Shown here: positions 1 to 7,850 of the stretch, in pieces
Position numbering within the stretch: the first letter of the stretch is position 1
Layout: every line of letters starts with the position of its first letter
DNA from: Deltaproteobacteria bacterium
GTDB taxonomy: Bacteria > Myxococcota_A > UBA9160 > UBA6930
NCBI GenBank assembly: GCA_029261795.1
Contig: JAJDAP010000118.1
Span: 1 to 64,000, forward strand
Reading direction: 5' to 3'
Length of the DNA stretch: 64,000 nt
Position numbers and translations under genes: made by a program
Notes under the pieces: model-generated
The model's database searches: none
The model's input: only the letters and a program-made list of their open reading frames with translations
What the model was told of the DNA's origin: nothing

Positions 1-1
1 G

Positions 2-259
2 TACGACCGCAGCCCCGACGTCTCCCTCGACCACGAATCTTCGCTGGACTCCGATATCGCCGACCTGAATGGCGACGGCAAGGCCGACATCGTCAGTGCC
101 TACGGAAAACGCGTACTCGGGTGGGCCGACACGCGGGAACCGGAAGCCTACGGCAAGACCAAGCAGGCCCGTCGCCGCGAGGAAGAGCGCCGTAAACGCG
201 CCGCGCTGCCGGCTCCATCGGGCGCCGAAACGCGCATCCGCATCCTGTTGTCGCGCTAG
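2..259 (+). CDS. C-terminal end of an FG-GAP/VCBS-repeat protein (5' partial)
   Basis: The frame starting at base 2 is open from the window edge to a TAG at 257-259 and encodes 85 residues with no start codon, so this is the tail of a gene beginning outside the window. It contains DLNGDGKADIV near residue 21, the calcium-binding loop typical of FG-GAP/VCBS repeats found in extracellular beta-propeller proteins. The last 45 residues are arginine- and glutamate-rich and look unstructured. The substrate or partner cannot be told from this fragment. Next gene is convergent, 18 bp away. Confidence 0.75.
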   Translation, partial: YDRSPDVSLDHESSLDSDIADLNGDGKADIVSAYGKRVLGWADTREPEAYGKTKQARRREEERRKRAALPAPSGAETRIRILLSR

Positions 260-277
260 CGCCCGACAACGGGGCTC

Positions 278-718
278 TCAGGCGATCGAGATCCCGCCGA
301 GCTTGAGCACCTTGTCGAAGTGGACCTTCTCGACGGGAACCACCGAGAGCCGGCCCTGGCGCACGAGTTCCATCTTCTGGAGCTGCTTGTCGCTCTTCAC
401 GTCTGCCAACGTGACGGGTGTCTTCAACGGCTTCACGGGCTTCAGGTCGACGACGACCCAGCGATCATCGTCGATGGTCGGGTCCGGGTAGGACTCCTTT
501 GCGACCTTGGCGACCCCCACGACTTCCTTGCCCTCGTTCGAGTGGTAGTAGAGGACCAGGTCGCCCTTCTTCATCGCCTGCAGGTTGTTGCGCGCGCTGT
601 AGTTTCGTACGCCGTCCCAGTAGGTGGAGCCGTCCTTGACGAACTGGTCCCAGGAGTATTTGAAGGGTTCGCTCTTTACGAGCCAGTAGTTCTTGGGGGT
701 CTTGCTGCGCGCGGCCAT
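278..718 (-). CDS. EVE-domain (PUA-like) protein
   Basis: 146 residues that are almost entirely one EVE domain: NYWLVKSEP at the N-terminus, WDGVRNYSARNN near residue 35, GDLVLYYHSN near 55 and VVGVAKV shortly after. This family (human THYN1 relatives) binds modified bases in DNA or RNA; the target here is unknown. The ATG at 718 is chosen because a GAGGTGG ribosome site lies just upstream; the frame is open further upstream but that extension is unlike the family. Divergent from the metallo-beta-lactamase gene with a 52-bp shared promoter gap. Confidence 0.85.
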   Translation of the reverse strand: MAARSKTPKNYWLVKSEPFKYSWDQFVKDGSTYWDGVRNYSARNNLQAMKKGDLVLYYHSNEGKEVVGVAKVAKESYPDPTIDDDRWVVVDLKPVKPLKTPVTLADVKSDKQLQKMELVRQGRLSVVPVEKVHFDKVLKLGGISIA

Positions 719-770
719 CTTGCCACCTCGGTTATGCTGGGGTGCCTTGAAGGACGGAAGAGGTAGCCAT

Positions 771-1706
771 TTGACGGAAGTCGTGCGACAGAGTCGCCAG
801 AACGTGCGAGAGAACCGCGAGATCGGGGCTACGACGATCTTGTTCGGCAAGGACGCGGGGAAGTATCCCGAGGGCAACAGCGTGTTGGTACGCGGCAGCG
901 AGGCGTCGTTGATCATCGATCCATCGCTCGGCGTCGTGGCGCGGCAGGAAGCGCTACCGGATGTCGCGCACGTGGTACTTTCGCATTGTCACGAGGATCA
1001 CCTGGCCGGCGCCTACCTGTTCCCCGAGGCTGAGGCCCACGTGCACGAGGAAGACCTGCCGGGCTGGCAGAGTTTCGATGGCTTCATGGGGATCTACGGT
1101 TTCGACGATCCCGCCATCGCCGCCGGCTGGGAGAAGGCGCTGCGCGGACAGTTCCACTATGCCGAGCGCGAGGATGCGCAGGGCTATGTGGATGGCGATA
1201 CCTGGGAACTCGGCGGCGACGTGCGGGTGCAGGTAGTGCATACGCCCGGGCACACGCGCGGGCACTCGGCGCTGTTCATCGAGCCGGACGAAATCCTGTA
1301 TCTCGGCGACATCGATCTCTCGAGCTTCGGACCCTACTACGGTGATGCCTGGTCGGACCTCGAGGATTTCGAGCGCAGCCTGCAGCGGGTTCGCCACATC
1401 GAGGCGAGGCACTACGCCACGTTCCATCACATCGGTGTGGTGGATCGGCCCACGTTCCTCGAACGGCTGGATCGTTATGAAGCCGTCATCGCCCGCCGCG
1501 AGGAACGCCTGATGGCGTATCTGGCCGAGGCGCCGCGCACCCTGGCCGAAGTGGCCGAGCACCGCTTCGTCTACCGCCCGGGAGACGCCGTCGCCTTCGC
1601 CGAGCCCGTGGAGCGGCGCAGCATGGGGCTGCACATCGAGCGCGCCGTGCGTCAAGGCCGCGTCCGCGAAATCGAACCCGGCAGGTTCTCGGCCGACGTG
1701 GTATAG
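771..1706 (+). CDS. MBL-fold metallohydrolase
   Basis: About 311 residues. The metal-binding motif LSHCHEDHLAG (HxHxDH), a second-ligand region VHTPGHTRGHS, and YLGDIDLSS with the bridging Asp show a metallo-beta-lactamase-fold hydrolase; the later FHHIG supplies the last His. The family includes glyoxalase II, lactonases and other thioester or ester hydrolases, so the substrate is open. A TTG start at 771 is chosen because GGAAGAGG lies 8 bases before it and the homologous region begins there; no ATG fits. The C-terminal 80 residues form a helical extension common in hydroxyacylglutathione hydrolase-like proteins. Confidence 0.8.
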   Translation: MTEVVRQSRQNVRENREIGATTILFGKDAGKYPEGNSVLVRGSEASLIIDPSLGVVARQEALPDVAHVVLSHCHEDHLAGAYLFPEAEAHVHEEDLPGWQSFDGFMGIYGFDDPAIAAGWEKALRGQFHYAEREDAQGYVDGDTWELGGDVRVQVVHTPGHTRGHSALFIEPDEILYLGDIDLSSFGPYYGDAWSDLEDFERSLQRVRHIEARHYATFHHIGVVDRPTFLERLDRYEAVIARREERLMAYLAEAPRTLAEVAEHRFVYRPGDAVAFAEPVERRSMGLHIERAVRQGRVREIEPGRFSADVV

Positions 1707-1755
1707 CTTTCGACCTTGCGTTTCCGGAGGGTGGAAGCGCTCTTCGCTGGAGAGA

Positions 1756-1980
1756 ATGATGCCCATCAAGGTCAAGGTCGATTGGGATTTGTGCGAGGCC
1801 AACGCGGTCTGCATGGACGTTGCCCCCGCGCTCTACAGGGTCGACGACGACGACAACTTCCACCACGTCGTGACGAGTAGTGAAGAGGACACCTCCGGCG
1901 AGGTGCCCGCGGATCTGGAGGCGAAGGCCCGGGAAGCCGTGAGGCTTTGCCCGCGCCAGGCGCTCTCGATCATCGAGTAG
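1756..1980 (+). CDS. [3Fe-4S] ferredoxin
   Basis: 74 residues with Cys13-x5-Cys19 near the N-terminus and Cys65-Pro near the end, and the acidic APALYRVDDDDNF stretch between. Three cysteines, with the fourth position replaced, is the pattern of the small 3Fe-4S ferredoxins that pass electrons to cytochromes P450 and other oxygenases. No P450 is in the window; given the steroid genes a P450 elsewhere in the genome is a plausible partner (inference). GGAGAG precedes a double ATG (1756 or 1759). Follows the MBL gene by 49 bp. Confidence 0.85.
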   Translation: MMPIKVKVDWDLCEANAVCMDVAPALYRVDDDDNFHHVVTSSEEDTSGEVPADLEAKAREAVRLCPRQALSIIE

Positions 1981-2002
1981 TTCGCTGCTCGCGCTGAAAT
2001 AG

Positions 2003-2029
2003 AACGGGCCGGCCAATGGCCGGCCCGTT
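2003..2029. terminator. Bidirectional terminator hairpin
   Basis: Perfect 12-bp inverted repeat, AACGGGCCGGCC and GGCCGGCCCGTT, around an AAT loop. It lies between the convergent ends of the ferredoxin and msrB genes. Its AA/TT ends give a short T-run in both directions, so it can stop transcription from both sides. Confidence 0.75.
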
Positions 2030-2058
2030 TCGTTTCGGGGATTCGGGCCGTTGCGCGA

Positions 2059-2457
2059 TCAGTCGTCCTCGGCCTCGAGATCCAGGGCCGCCGAGTTCAT
2101 GCAGTAGCGCAGACCCGTCGGCTGCGGCCCATCCGGGAACACATGGCCGAGGTGGCCCTCGCAGCTGGCACACACCACTTCGGTTCGGACCATTCCGTGG
2201 CCGGCATCGCTGCGCTCTTCGACGGCGCCCAGGTCGATCGGTTCCCAGAAGGAAGGCCAGCCCGAGCCGGAATCGTACTTCTCGTCGCTCCGGAAGAGCG
2301 GCGCGTTGCAACCGGCGCAGCGATAGACGCCGGGTGTCTTCTCGCCGTCGTACTTGCCGCTGAAGGCCGGCTCGGTGCCCGCCTTGCGCAGCACCGCGAA
2401 CTGTTCAGGTGTCAGCTGCTCGGCCCACTCCTCCTCGCTCTTGTCTACCTTCGCCAT
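2059..2457 (-). CDS. msrB: Peptide-methionine (R)-S-oxide reductase MsrB
   Basis: 132 residues, full length for a single-domain MsrB. Zinc ligands are visible as YRCAGC and VVCASC, the SGSGWPSF and GHLGHVF motifs are intact, and the catalytic cysteine is in RYCMNSAAL near the C-terminus. The enzyme reduces methionine-R-sulfoxide in oxidised proteins using thioredoxin. No signal peptide, so cytosolic. A second gene follows on the same strand order (zinc-ribbon protein upstream). Confidence 0.95.
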   Translation of the reverse strand: MAKVDKSEEEWAEQLTPEQFAVLRKAGTEPAFSGKYDGEKTPGVYRCAGCNAPLFRSDEKYDSGSGWPSFWEPIDLGAVEERSDAGHGMVRTEVVCASCEGHLGHVFPDGPQPTGLRYCMNSAALDLEAEDD

Positions 2458-2482
2458 CCCGTTCTCCTTCGTCTTGCTCGTG

Positions 2483-2764
2483 CTAGAGGCACTGTCGCAG
2501 CATCGAGAAGCCCATCGCCAGCAGGGCCATCACCACCCACATCCGGTTGCGGGCGGGGGTTTCGTCGGCTTCTTCGACCTCTTGCGCTGCGCCGCCGCCG
2601 CCGAGTTCACCGCCCGCGCTCCGCAAGGCTGCCAGCAGGCCCGAGCCGAGCGGAGCACCACAGTGGATGCATTGCTTCGTCTCCGGTGCAAAGCTGGTAT
2701 CGCAGTGTTCGCAGCGGACGCTGTAGGGTTCGGGTTCGGCCACGTTGAACAGGGTACGGCGCAA
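2483..2764 (-). CDS. Small zinc-ribbon protein with C-terminal membrane segment
   Basis: About 93 residues. Two CxxC pairs (RCEHC and QCIHC) 16 residues apart form a zinc ribbon; after a Gly/Ala/Glu-rich linker the last 20 residues ([15 protein letters not shown]) are one hydrophobic helix. It therefore looks like a tail-anchored protein with a cytosolic zinc ribbon. Function unknown. Start is uncertain: TTG at 2764 or GTG at 2743, neither with a clear ribosome site. Confidence 0.6.
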   Translation of the reverse strand: MRRTLFNVAEPEPYSVRCEHCDTSFAPETKQCIHCGAPLGSGLLAALRSAGGELGGGGAAQEVEEADETPARNRMWVVMALLAMGFSMLRQCL

Positions 2765-2775
2765 CCAGCGGGGCG

Positions 2776-3231
2776 CTACTCCGTCGGAATCACCAGCTCG
2801 GGCGGCATCGCGCCCTCGGTGAAGGCGTGGGTCTCGATTCGCACTGCGATCCGCCAGCCCGCCTCGGTGCGCACCAGCTCGTCGTTGTAGTAGGCCCCCA
2901 CGGCGAAGTGGTGCCGGCTGCCGTCCTGGTTCGCGTAGAACATCGGGTTGTAGACGGCGGTGCGGGCCCTTGCGGAATCCCCGGCGAGTTCTACCTCGGT
3001 ATTCCCGATCAGGTGGAGCGTCTCGGGGAACATCGCCAGCGCCTTCGCGAGCCAGGCTTTCACCTCGGGAAGTGCGCCGGCGATTCCGCCGGAAGCCACG
3101 TAGTCGAGCCGCGCATCCGGCGTGAAGACCTCCTCGAGCAACGACCAGTCCTTCTCGTCGATCGCCTTCGTGTAGCGGATCAACAGATCGTTGATCTCGA
3201 TACGGTCGGAGATTTCTTGCAGGCTGAGCAT
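2776..3231 (-). CDS. NTF2-like (SnoaL / ketosteroid-isomerase fold) protein
   Basis: 151 residues with the hallmarks of the SnoaL-like group: an N-terminal helix LSLQEISDRIEINDLLIRYTKAID, then DWSLLEEVFTPDARLDY and the paired sheets ending in GWRIAVRIET. Family members are isomerases, hydratases or dehydratases acting in small hydrophobic pockets, often on steroid or polyketide rings. It is the third gene of a minus-strand set after DUF35 and the thiolase, starting 17 bp past the thiolase stop, so it probably serves the same pathway. Specific reaction not deducible. Confidence 0.8.
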   Translation of the reverse strand: MLSLQEISDRIEINDLLIRYTKAIDEKDWSLLEEVFTPDARLDYVASGGIAGALPEVKAWLAKALAMFPETLHLIGNTEVELAGDSARARTAVYNPMFYANQDGSRHHFAVGAYYNDELVRTEAGWRIAVRIETHAFTEGAMPPELVIPTE

Positions 3232-3247
3232 CGTGGCGCGCCGAACG

Positions 3248-4438
3248 CTAGGCGCTGACGACGACCGACGAGCCGTGACCGAAGAGCCCCATGTTCGCGG
3301 TGACGCCGGCCTTCGCGTTCTCGACCTGGCGCCCGCGGGCTTCGCCGCGGATCTGCCAGACCAGCTCGCACACCTGGGCGATCGCTTGGGCCGGGATGGC
3401 CTCACCGAAGGCGCCGAGTCCACCGCTCGGGTTGACCGGGATACGGCCACCCAACGAGAGATCGCCTTCGCGCAACAGCTTCGCGGCCTCGCCGGGCTGG
3501 CACAGGCCGATCGCTTCGACCCAGTCGAGTTCGAGAGCCGACGAAAGATCGTAGACCTCGGCCATCGACATCTCTTCGGGACCGAGACCCGCCTGCTCGT
3601 AGGCGCGCAGCGCGATGCTGTCGCGGTACGAAACGCCGGGCTGGGCGACGGCGAAGGCCGAATCACCGGCGAAGTCCGGCATCTCGATGTTGGTGTTCGG
3701 GTATTGGGGAGTCACCGTCGAGACGCCCTTGATGCGCACGGGGTCGGTGGCGTGCTTGCGGGCGTACTCCATCGAGGTGAGCACGAGGGCGGCGCCGCCA
3801 TCGCTGGTGGCACAGATCTGGAGCAGCCGCAGCGGGTCGCTCACCATCGGCGAAGCGAACACGTCGTCGATGTTGAACGCCTTCGGGTAGCGAGCGTTCG
3901 GGTTCTGGGCACCGCACTGGGAGTTCTTCACCTTTACGTTGGCGAAATCTTCGACGGTATCGCCGTAGAGTTCCATGCGTCGGCGCGCGTAGAGGCCGAA
4001 GTAGACCGGGTTGGTGGCGCCTAGCAAGCGGAAGCGCAACCAGTCCGGATCGTCCGTGCGGTTTCCCCCGGTCGGAGCGAAGAAACCCTTCGGCGTGGTG
4101 TCGGCACCGACCACCAGGGCCACGTCCGTCATCCCCGAGAGGATCTGCGCGCGGGCCATGCTGATGGCCTGGCAGCCGGAGGCGCAGGCGCCGTAGCTGG
4201 AGCCGACATGTGCGCCATTGAAGCCGAGCGCGCTCGCGATGGAGGCACCGGAGACAAAGCCCGGGTAGCCGTTGCGGATCGTCTCCCCGCCTGCGACGAA
4301 GCCGACGTCCTTCCAGTCGACGCCGGCATCGTTCAGCGCATCGCGGGCGGCCTTCACGCCGTACTCGACGAAGTTCCGTCCCCACTTCCCCCACGGATGC
4401 ATCCCAGCGCCGAGTACCGCTACTTCATCCATCGCCAT
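3248..4438 (-). CDS. SCP-x-type thiolase / lipid-transfer protein (Ltp-like)
   Basis: 396 residues of the thiolase superfamily in its SCP-x/lipid-transfer form: the nucleophile-loop region GACASGCQAIS near residue 85, VYDLSSALEL where a canonical thiolase has NEAFA, NPSGGLGAFGEAIPA carrying a changed His loop (no GHP), and C-terminal ANMGLFGHGSSVVV. Such proteins pair with a DUF35/OB-fold protein and act as thiolases or, in steroid side-chain removal (Ltp2 with ChsH2), as retro-aldolases. The DUF35 partner is the gene just upstream. Loss of the GHP loop suggests aldolase-like or altered chemistry, which is inference. Confidence 0.82.
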   Translation of the reverse strand: MAMDEVAVLGAGMHPWGKWGRNFVEYGVKAARDALNDAGVDWKDVGFVAGGETIRNGYPGFVSGASIASALGFNGAHVGSSYGACASGCQAISMARAQILSGMTDVALVVGADTTPKGFFAPTGGNRTDDPDWLRFRLLGATNPVYFGLYARRRMELYGDTVEDFANVKVKNSQCGAQNPNARYPKAFNIDDVFASPMVSDPLRLLQICATSDGGAALVLTSMEYARKHATDPVRIKGVSTVTPQYPNTNIEMPDFAGDSAFAVAQPGVSYRDSIALRAYEQAGLGPEEMSMAEVYDLSSALELDWVEAIGLCQPGEAAKLLREGDLSLGGRIPVNPSGGLGAFGEAIPAQAIAQVCELVWQIRGEARGRQVENAKAGVTANMGLFGHGSSVVVSA

Positions 4439-4512
4439 TTCTTGCTCCGTTCTTGCTCGATCCTGAGAGATCGTTCGGTCTCGATCCTGATCGTTCCCTC
4501 TGCACGCCCAGA

Positions 4513-4557
4513 GGCAACGCGCAGCGTTGCCGTGCGGGCAGCGCGGCTTCGCCGCGC
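4513..4557. repeat. Two tandem hairpins in the thiolase-DUF35 gap
   Basis: The 129-bp gap between DUF35 and the thiolase holds two perfect inverted repeats: an 8-bp stem with GCA loop (4513-4531) and a 7-bp stem with TTC loop (4541-4557). Neither has a following T-run. Further along (4456-4496) the sequence CTCGATCCTGA occurs twice. They may tune the ratio of the two proteins by RNA folding or processing. Confidence 0.5.
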
Positions 4558-4567
4558 GATAACCCGC

Positions 4568-4996
4568 CTAAACGGGGCGCCACTTCCAGACTACGTACTC
4601 GTTGTCGTCGTCCTCGAAGAGGGTGTCGACCACGAGCTCCATTTCCATGCCGGCTTCCAACTGTTCAACCGGAATGTGCGCGGGAACCTGCCCGAGCACG
4701 ATCATCTTCTCGTCCGCCAGCTCCACCGCCGCCACCGCGAAGGGCTCGTACTCCTCCTTGGGCGAGACGAACGGGGCCGGGGGCTGATAGTTGTTGGTCG
4801 TGTAGGACCAGAGCTTGCCGCTGCGCGAGAGCTCCTTGTCCGAGAATTCGTCGTTCATGCACGCGGGGTTGCGGCAGAACGTGCGCTCGGGCGGGAAGAA
4901 GATCGAATGGCACGAGGTGCACTGGGTGCCGATCAGGGCCGGGTTCGGCCCATCCTTGAACCAGCCGTCGATGGCCGGGGTGCGGGTCTTGCTCAT
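4568..4996 (-). CDS. Zn-ribbon / OB-fold (DUF35) protein
   Basis: 142 residues. A rubredoxin-like zinc ribbon (GTQCTSCHSIFFPP ... FCRNPAC) is followed by an OB-fold with SGKLWSYTTNNYQPP and GQVPAHIPVEQLEAGM. DUF35 proteins bind acyl-CoA and form complexes with SCP-x thiolases or aldolases (ChsH2-Ltp2 in steroid degradation). It is the first gene of the minus-strand set leading to the thiolase and NTF2 genes, and its promoter must lie in the 66-bp divergent gap before the CehA gene. ATG at 4996. Confidence 0.85.
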   Translation of the reverse strand: MSKTRTPAIDGWFKDGPNPALIGTQCTSCHSIFFPPERTFCRNPACMNDEFSDKELSRSGKLWSYTTNNYQPPAPFVSPKEEYEPFAVAAVELADEKMIVLGQVPAHIPVEQLEAGMEMELVVDTLFEDDDNEYVVWKWRPV

Positions 4997-5062
4997 GGTT
5001 TGGGGGTCCTCACGAAGGTCCGTTTTTAACACAAACCGAGCGGCGGGCCCTACCATGCGCGG

Positions 5063-6823
5063 ATGCTGAAGCGCGCGCGCTGCCTGGTATTCCTGGTGCT
5101 CACGGCGTGTGGCGAGGCGCCGGAAACCTCGGCGCCCCTGCGGATTCGGATCCTCGACGCCGCTAGCGGCCAGCCGATCGCGGCGCGCCTCGAACTGACG
5201 GGGCCGGATGGTGCGTTCGTCGTGCCCGAGACGGCGCTGCTGCTCACCCTCGAATGCGCCCTGGCGCCGCCTTCGGATTGGCCCGAATCGGTCGGAACCC
5301 GGGGCCTCGAGAACCCGCACACCGGCACGACCCAGTTCTACGTCGATGGCGAGATCGAGGTCGCCGTCCCGCCCGGGAGCTACGTGCTGCGGGCCGCCCG
5401 CGGAATCGAGTGGGTGCTCGCCGAATCGCGCATCGAGGTGGCCGCCGACGGTGGCGAGGTCGAACTGGCGTTGACGCGCTGGGCGAACGAGCCGGCGCGC
5501 GGCTGGTGGAGTTCGGACGATCACATCCACATCACGCGGCGCAGCGAGGCCGATGGCGAACGCATCTCGGCCTGGCTTCGCGCCGAGGATCTCCACGTTT
5601 CGAACCTGCTCCAGATGGGGACCCAGGCTCAGCACAGCGTGACGCCCCAGCCGGCCTTCGGCCCCAACGGCGTGGTTCGCCGCGGCGATCACTTGTTGGT
5701 GCCGGGCCAGGAACATCCGCGCACGCACTTCCTCGGCCACACGATCACGCTGGGTGCGCGGGAGCGAATCGACGAGCGGGCGACCTACATCGACTACCAG
5801 ACGACCTGGAAACCCGCGCGCGAGGCCGGCGGCGTTTCGGGCTTCGCGCACTGGGCCGCCGGCGTTGCCAACGACGGGCTCGCCATCGACGGGCCGCGCG
5901 GTTGGATCTCGTTCATCGAGGTGCTCGGCTTCGATTACCCCTACTACCAACCCTGGTACGACATGCTGAACATGGGCATTCGCGTCACGCCGACGGCGGG
6001 CACCGATTTCCCGTGCGGACCCTGGAGCATTCCCGGGCGCGAGCGCTTCTACGCGCAGCTCGACGGCGATCTCTCGGTGGAGAGTTGGCTGCAAGCGATC
6101 CGGGAAGGCCGAACCTACGTCACGAACGGGCCGCTGCTCGAACTCGAGGTCGACGGCGTCGGCATCGGCGGCGACGTCTTGCTAGGCGACCCCCGCGAGG
6201 TGCGCGTGAAGGGCAGCGTGCGCTTCGATCCGGTGCGCGATCGGGTGGACGGCGCGACCCTGGTCGTAGGAGGAGAGCCGATCCCGCTCGTTGCTGCGCT
6301 CGAGTCGGAAGGTGTCTTCGCCTTCGATCAATCGATCCGGTTCGACCAGACGAGCTGGGTCGCGCTGCGGGTCCTCGGCGAGAAGCCGAACGATCGGCCG
6401 ACGCCGCCGCTCGACCTGCCGGACTGGGTCCTCTGGCTCGGGGCCCGGATCGCGAACGGCGCCCAGGGCTTCGAGGAACGCGAGGCCTGGATCGCGGAGC
6501 GAACCCGGCCGGCGGCCGCCGCGCACAGCGCACCGATCTGGATCACCATCGCGGGAACCCCCGGCGTCGCCACCCAGGCTTCAGGACAGGCCCTCGCCCG
6601 GGACTATCTCGCTCGGCTCGACGCGCTCGAAGCCCGGCTGTCGGACGAGCAGATCGGTGACCAACCGATCTGGGATTGGGTGCCCTACAGCGATGGCGTC
6701 AGCGAGGAGCACCTGCGCGCGAACCGCCCGGCCCTGCGCGCCAGCATCGCCGAGGCCCGCGCGTTCTACGCGGGCATCGCCGAGGGAGCGCGAGCGAAGG
6801 CAGCTTCCGACCGGGCGCCCTAA
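5063..6823 (+). CDS. Lipoprotein of the CehA/McbA metallohydrolase family
   Basis: 586 residues. Residues 1-16 are a lipoprotein signal ending LTAC (Cys16), so the enzyme is anchored in the envelope. After a beta-sandwich-like N-domain (to about 140) comes a PHP-like catalytic domain starting WWSSDDHIHI, with further candidate ligands in PGQEHPRTHFLGH, GFAHWA and TPTAGTDFPCG. CehA/McbA proteins hydrolyse esters such as carbamates. A paralogue ends the window (62437 onward). The natural substrate is unknown. ATG at 5063; followed after 11 bp by an NTF2-like gene. Confidence 0.8.
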   Translation: MLKRARCLVFLVLTACGEAPETSAPLRIRILDAASGQPIAARLELTGPDGAFVVPETALLLTLECALAPPSDWPESVGTRGLENPHTGTTQFYVDGEIEVAVPPGSYVLRAARGIEWVLAESRIEVAADGGEVELALTRWANEPARGWWSSDDHIHITRRSEADGERISAWLRAEDLHVSNLLQMGTQAQHSVTPQPAFGPNGVVRRGDHLLVPGQEHPRTHFLGHTITLGARERIDERATYIDYQTTWKPAREAGGVSGFAHWAAGVANDGLAIDGPRGWISFIEVLGFDYPYYQPWYDMLNMGIRVTPTAGTDFPCGPWSIPGRERFYAQLDGDLSVESWLQAIREGRTYVTNGPLLELEVDGVGIGGDVLLGDPREVRVKGSVRFDPVRDRVDGATLVVGGEPIPLVAALESEGVFAFDQSIRFDQTSWVALRVLGEKPNDRPTPPLDLPDWVLWLGARIANGAQGFEEREAWIAERTRPAAAAHSAPIWITIAGTPGVATQASGQALARDYLARLDALEARLSDEQIGDQPIWDWVPYSDGVSEEHLRANRPALRASIAEARAFYAGIAEGARAKAASDRAP

Positions 6824-6834
6824 CCTCCCGCGTC

Positions 6835-7359
6835 ATGGACGACCTCGCCCGCCTCGTTGCCCTCGAAGAGATTCGCGGGCTCGCGCAACGCTACGCGGTC
6901 TACCTCGACGCGCGCGATCTCGATGCCCTGGTGGCGCTCTACCCGGAAGACGTGCGCGCATCCGGCCGCCGCAGCGGACGCGCCGCACTCCGCGAAGACT
7001 TCGACGGCGCGCTGCGCACGATCGGCATCAGCTTCCTCCAGGTCGGCAACCACGTGATCGATTTCGTCGATGACGACCATGCGACCGGCATCGTCTACTG
7101 CCGAGCCGAGATCCAGGACGAGGGGCCGGACTCGACGCGCTGGATCATCCAGGCGATCCAGTACCACGACCGCTACGCCAAGAGCGCCGGGCACTGGTAC
7201 TTCACGCGACGCCGACACCTGCTCGTCTACGGCGCCGATCTCGGCGAGAACCCGACCGGGCTCGCGCCCGCGAACTGGCCCGCCAACCAGACGGGAATGG
7301 GTACGGTGCCGCACGATCTCGAGACATGGAAACGTTTCTGGGGAATCGATCCCGCCTAG
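6835..7359 (+). CDS. NTF2-like (SnoaL-type) protein
   Basis: 174 residues. DDLARLVALEEIRGLAQRYAVYLDARDLDALVALY is the helical start of SnoaL-like proteins, followed by the curved sheet with HVIDFVDDDHATGIVYCRAE and GHWYFTRRRHLL. The end (GLAPANWPANQTGMGTVPHDLETWKRF) resembles nuclear transport factor 2-like proteins found in aromatic and steroid gene sets. It is probably co-transcribed with the CehA lipoprotein 11 bp upstream. Catalysis is not shown by the sequence. Confidence 0.78.
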   Translation: MDDLARLVALEEIRGLAQRYAVYLDARDLDALVALYPEDVRASGRRSGRAALREDFDGALRTIGISFLQVGNHVIDFVDDDHATGIVYCRAEIQDEGPDSTRWIIQAIQYHDRYAKSAGHWYFTRRRHLLVYGADLGENPTGLAPANWPANQTGMGTVPHDLETWKRFWGIDPA

Positions 7360-7784
7360 CGTCGCTCGTCCGGGTCGCCGCCGGCGGCCTCCATGAAGCA
7401 CGGGATCTCGGCGGGGAGGGAGAGCCAGCGGTGGCGCCGCTTCTCGTAGACCGAGAGCATCGGCGCAGGAAAATCCGGATCGGCGAAGCAGCCTGCCGCG
7501 ACGCCAATCTGCCCTGGCAGACCACCCTCGCTCATCTCCCAATACACTGTCGTGCCGCAGATCGGGCAGAAGTGGAAACGCACCTCGAAGCCGGCGTCGC
7601 CGCTGCGCAGGTAGAGCAGCTCGGGCCCGTCCCGGGTGACATCGGAATCCGGGAACCAGGCACCCAGGTTGTAGCTGGAACCGGTCTTCCGCTGACACCG
7701 TTCGCAGTGGCACATCACGACCAGGCTCGGTTCGCCCGCACATTCAAGCGATAGCGCTCCGCAGTGACAACGCGCCGTTCGCAT
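7356..7784 (-). CDS. GFA-family (Mss4-like) zinc protein
   Basis: 142 residues with the zinc pattern of the GFA family: CHCGALSLEC at residues 6-15, MCHCERCQRKTGS near 24-37 and FCPICGTTVYW near 72. Members bind one or two zinc ions; the best-known helps glutathione add to formaldehyde, but most are uncharacterised. ATG at 7784 is the first start before the conserved CHCGA. Its TAG and the TAG of the convergent NTF2 gene share the same CTAG (7356-7359). Confidence 0.85.
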   Translation of the reverse strand: MRTARCHCGALSLECAGEPSLVVMCHCERCQRKTGSSYNLGAWFPDSDVTRDGPELLYLRSGDAGFEVRFHFCPICGTTVYWEMSEGGLPGQIGVAAGCFADPDFPAPMLSVYEKRRHRWLSLPAEIPCFMEAAGGDPDERR

Positions 7785-7850
7785 CGCGACCCCTCTGATT
7801 GATTTCGCCCGCAGCGAAGGGTGCACCAGAATTGCTGATAACGTGAGCGG

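Noticed and set aside
954-1814. 286-residue minus-strand frame
   Set aside because: Antisense shadow of the MBL hydrolase in GC-rich DNA, with no motifs.
4997-6094. N-terminal extension of the DUF35 frame
   Set aside because: Antisense to the CehA lipoprotein; the DUF35 family begins at the ATG at 4996.
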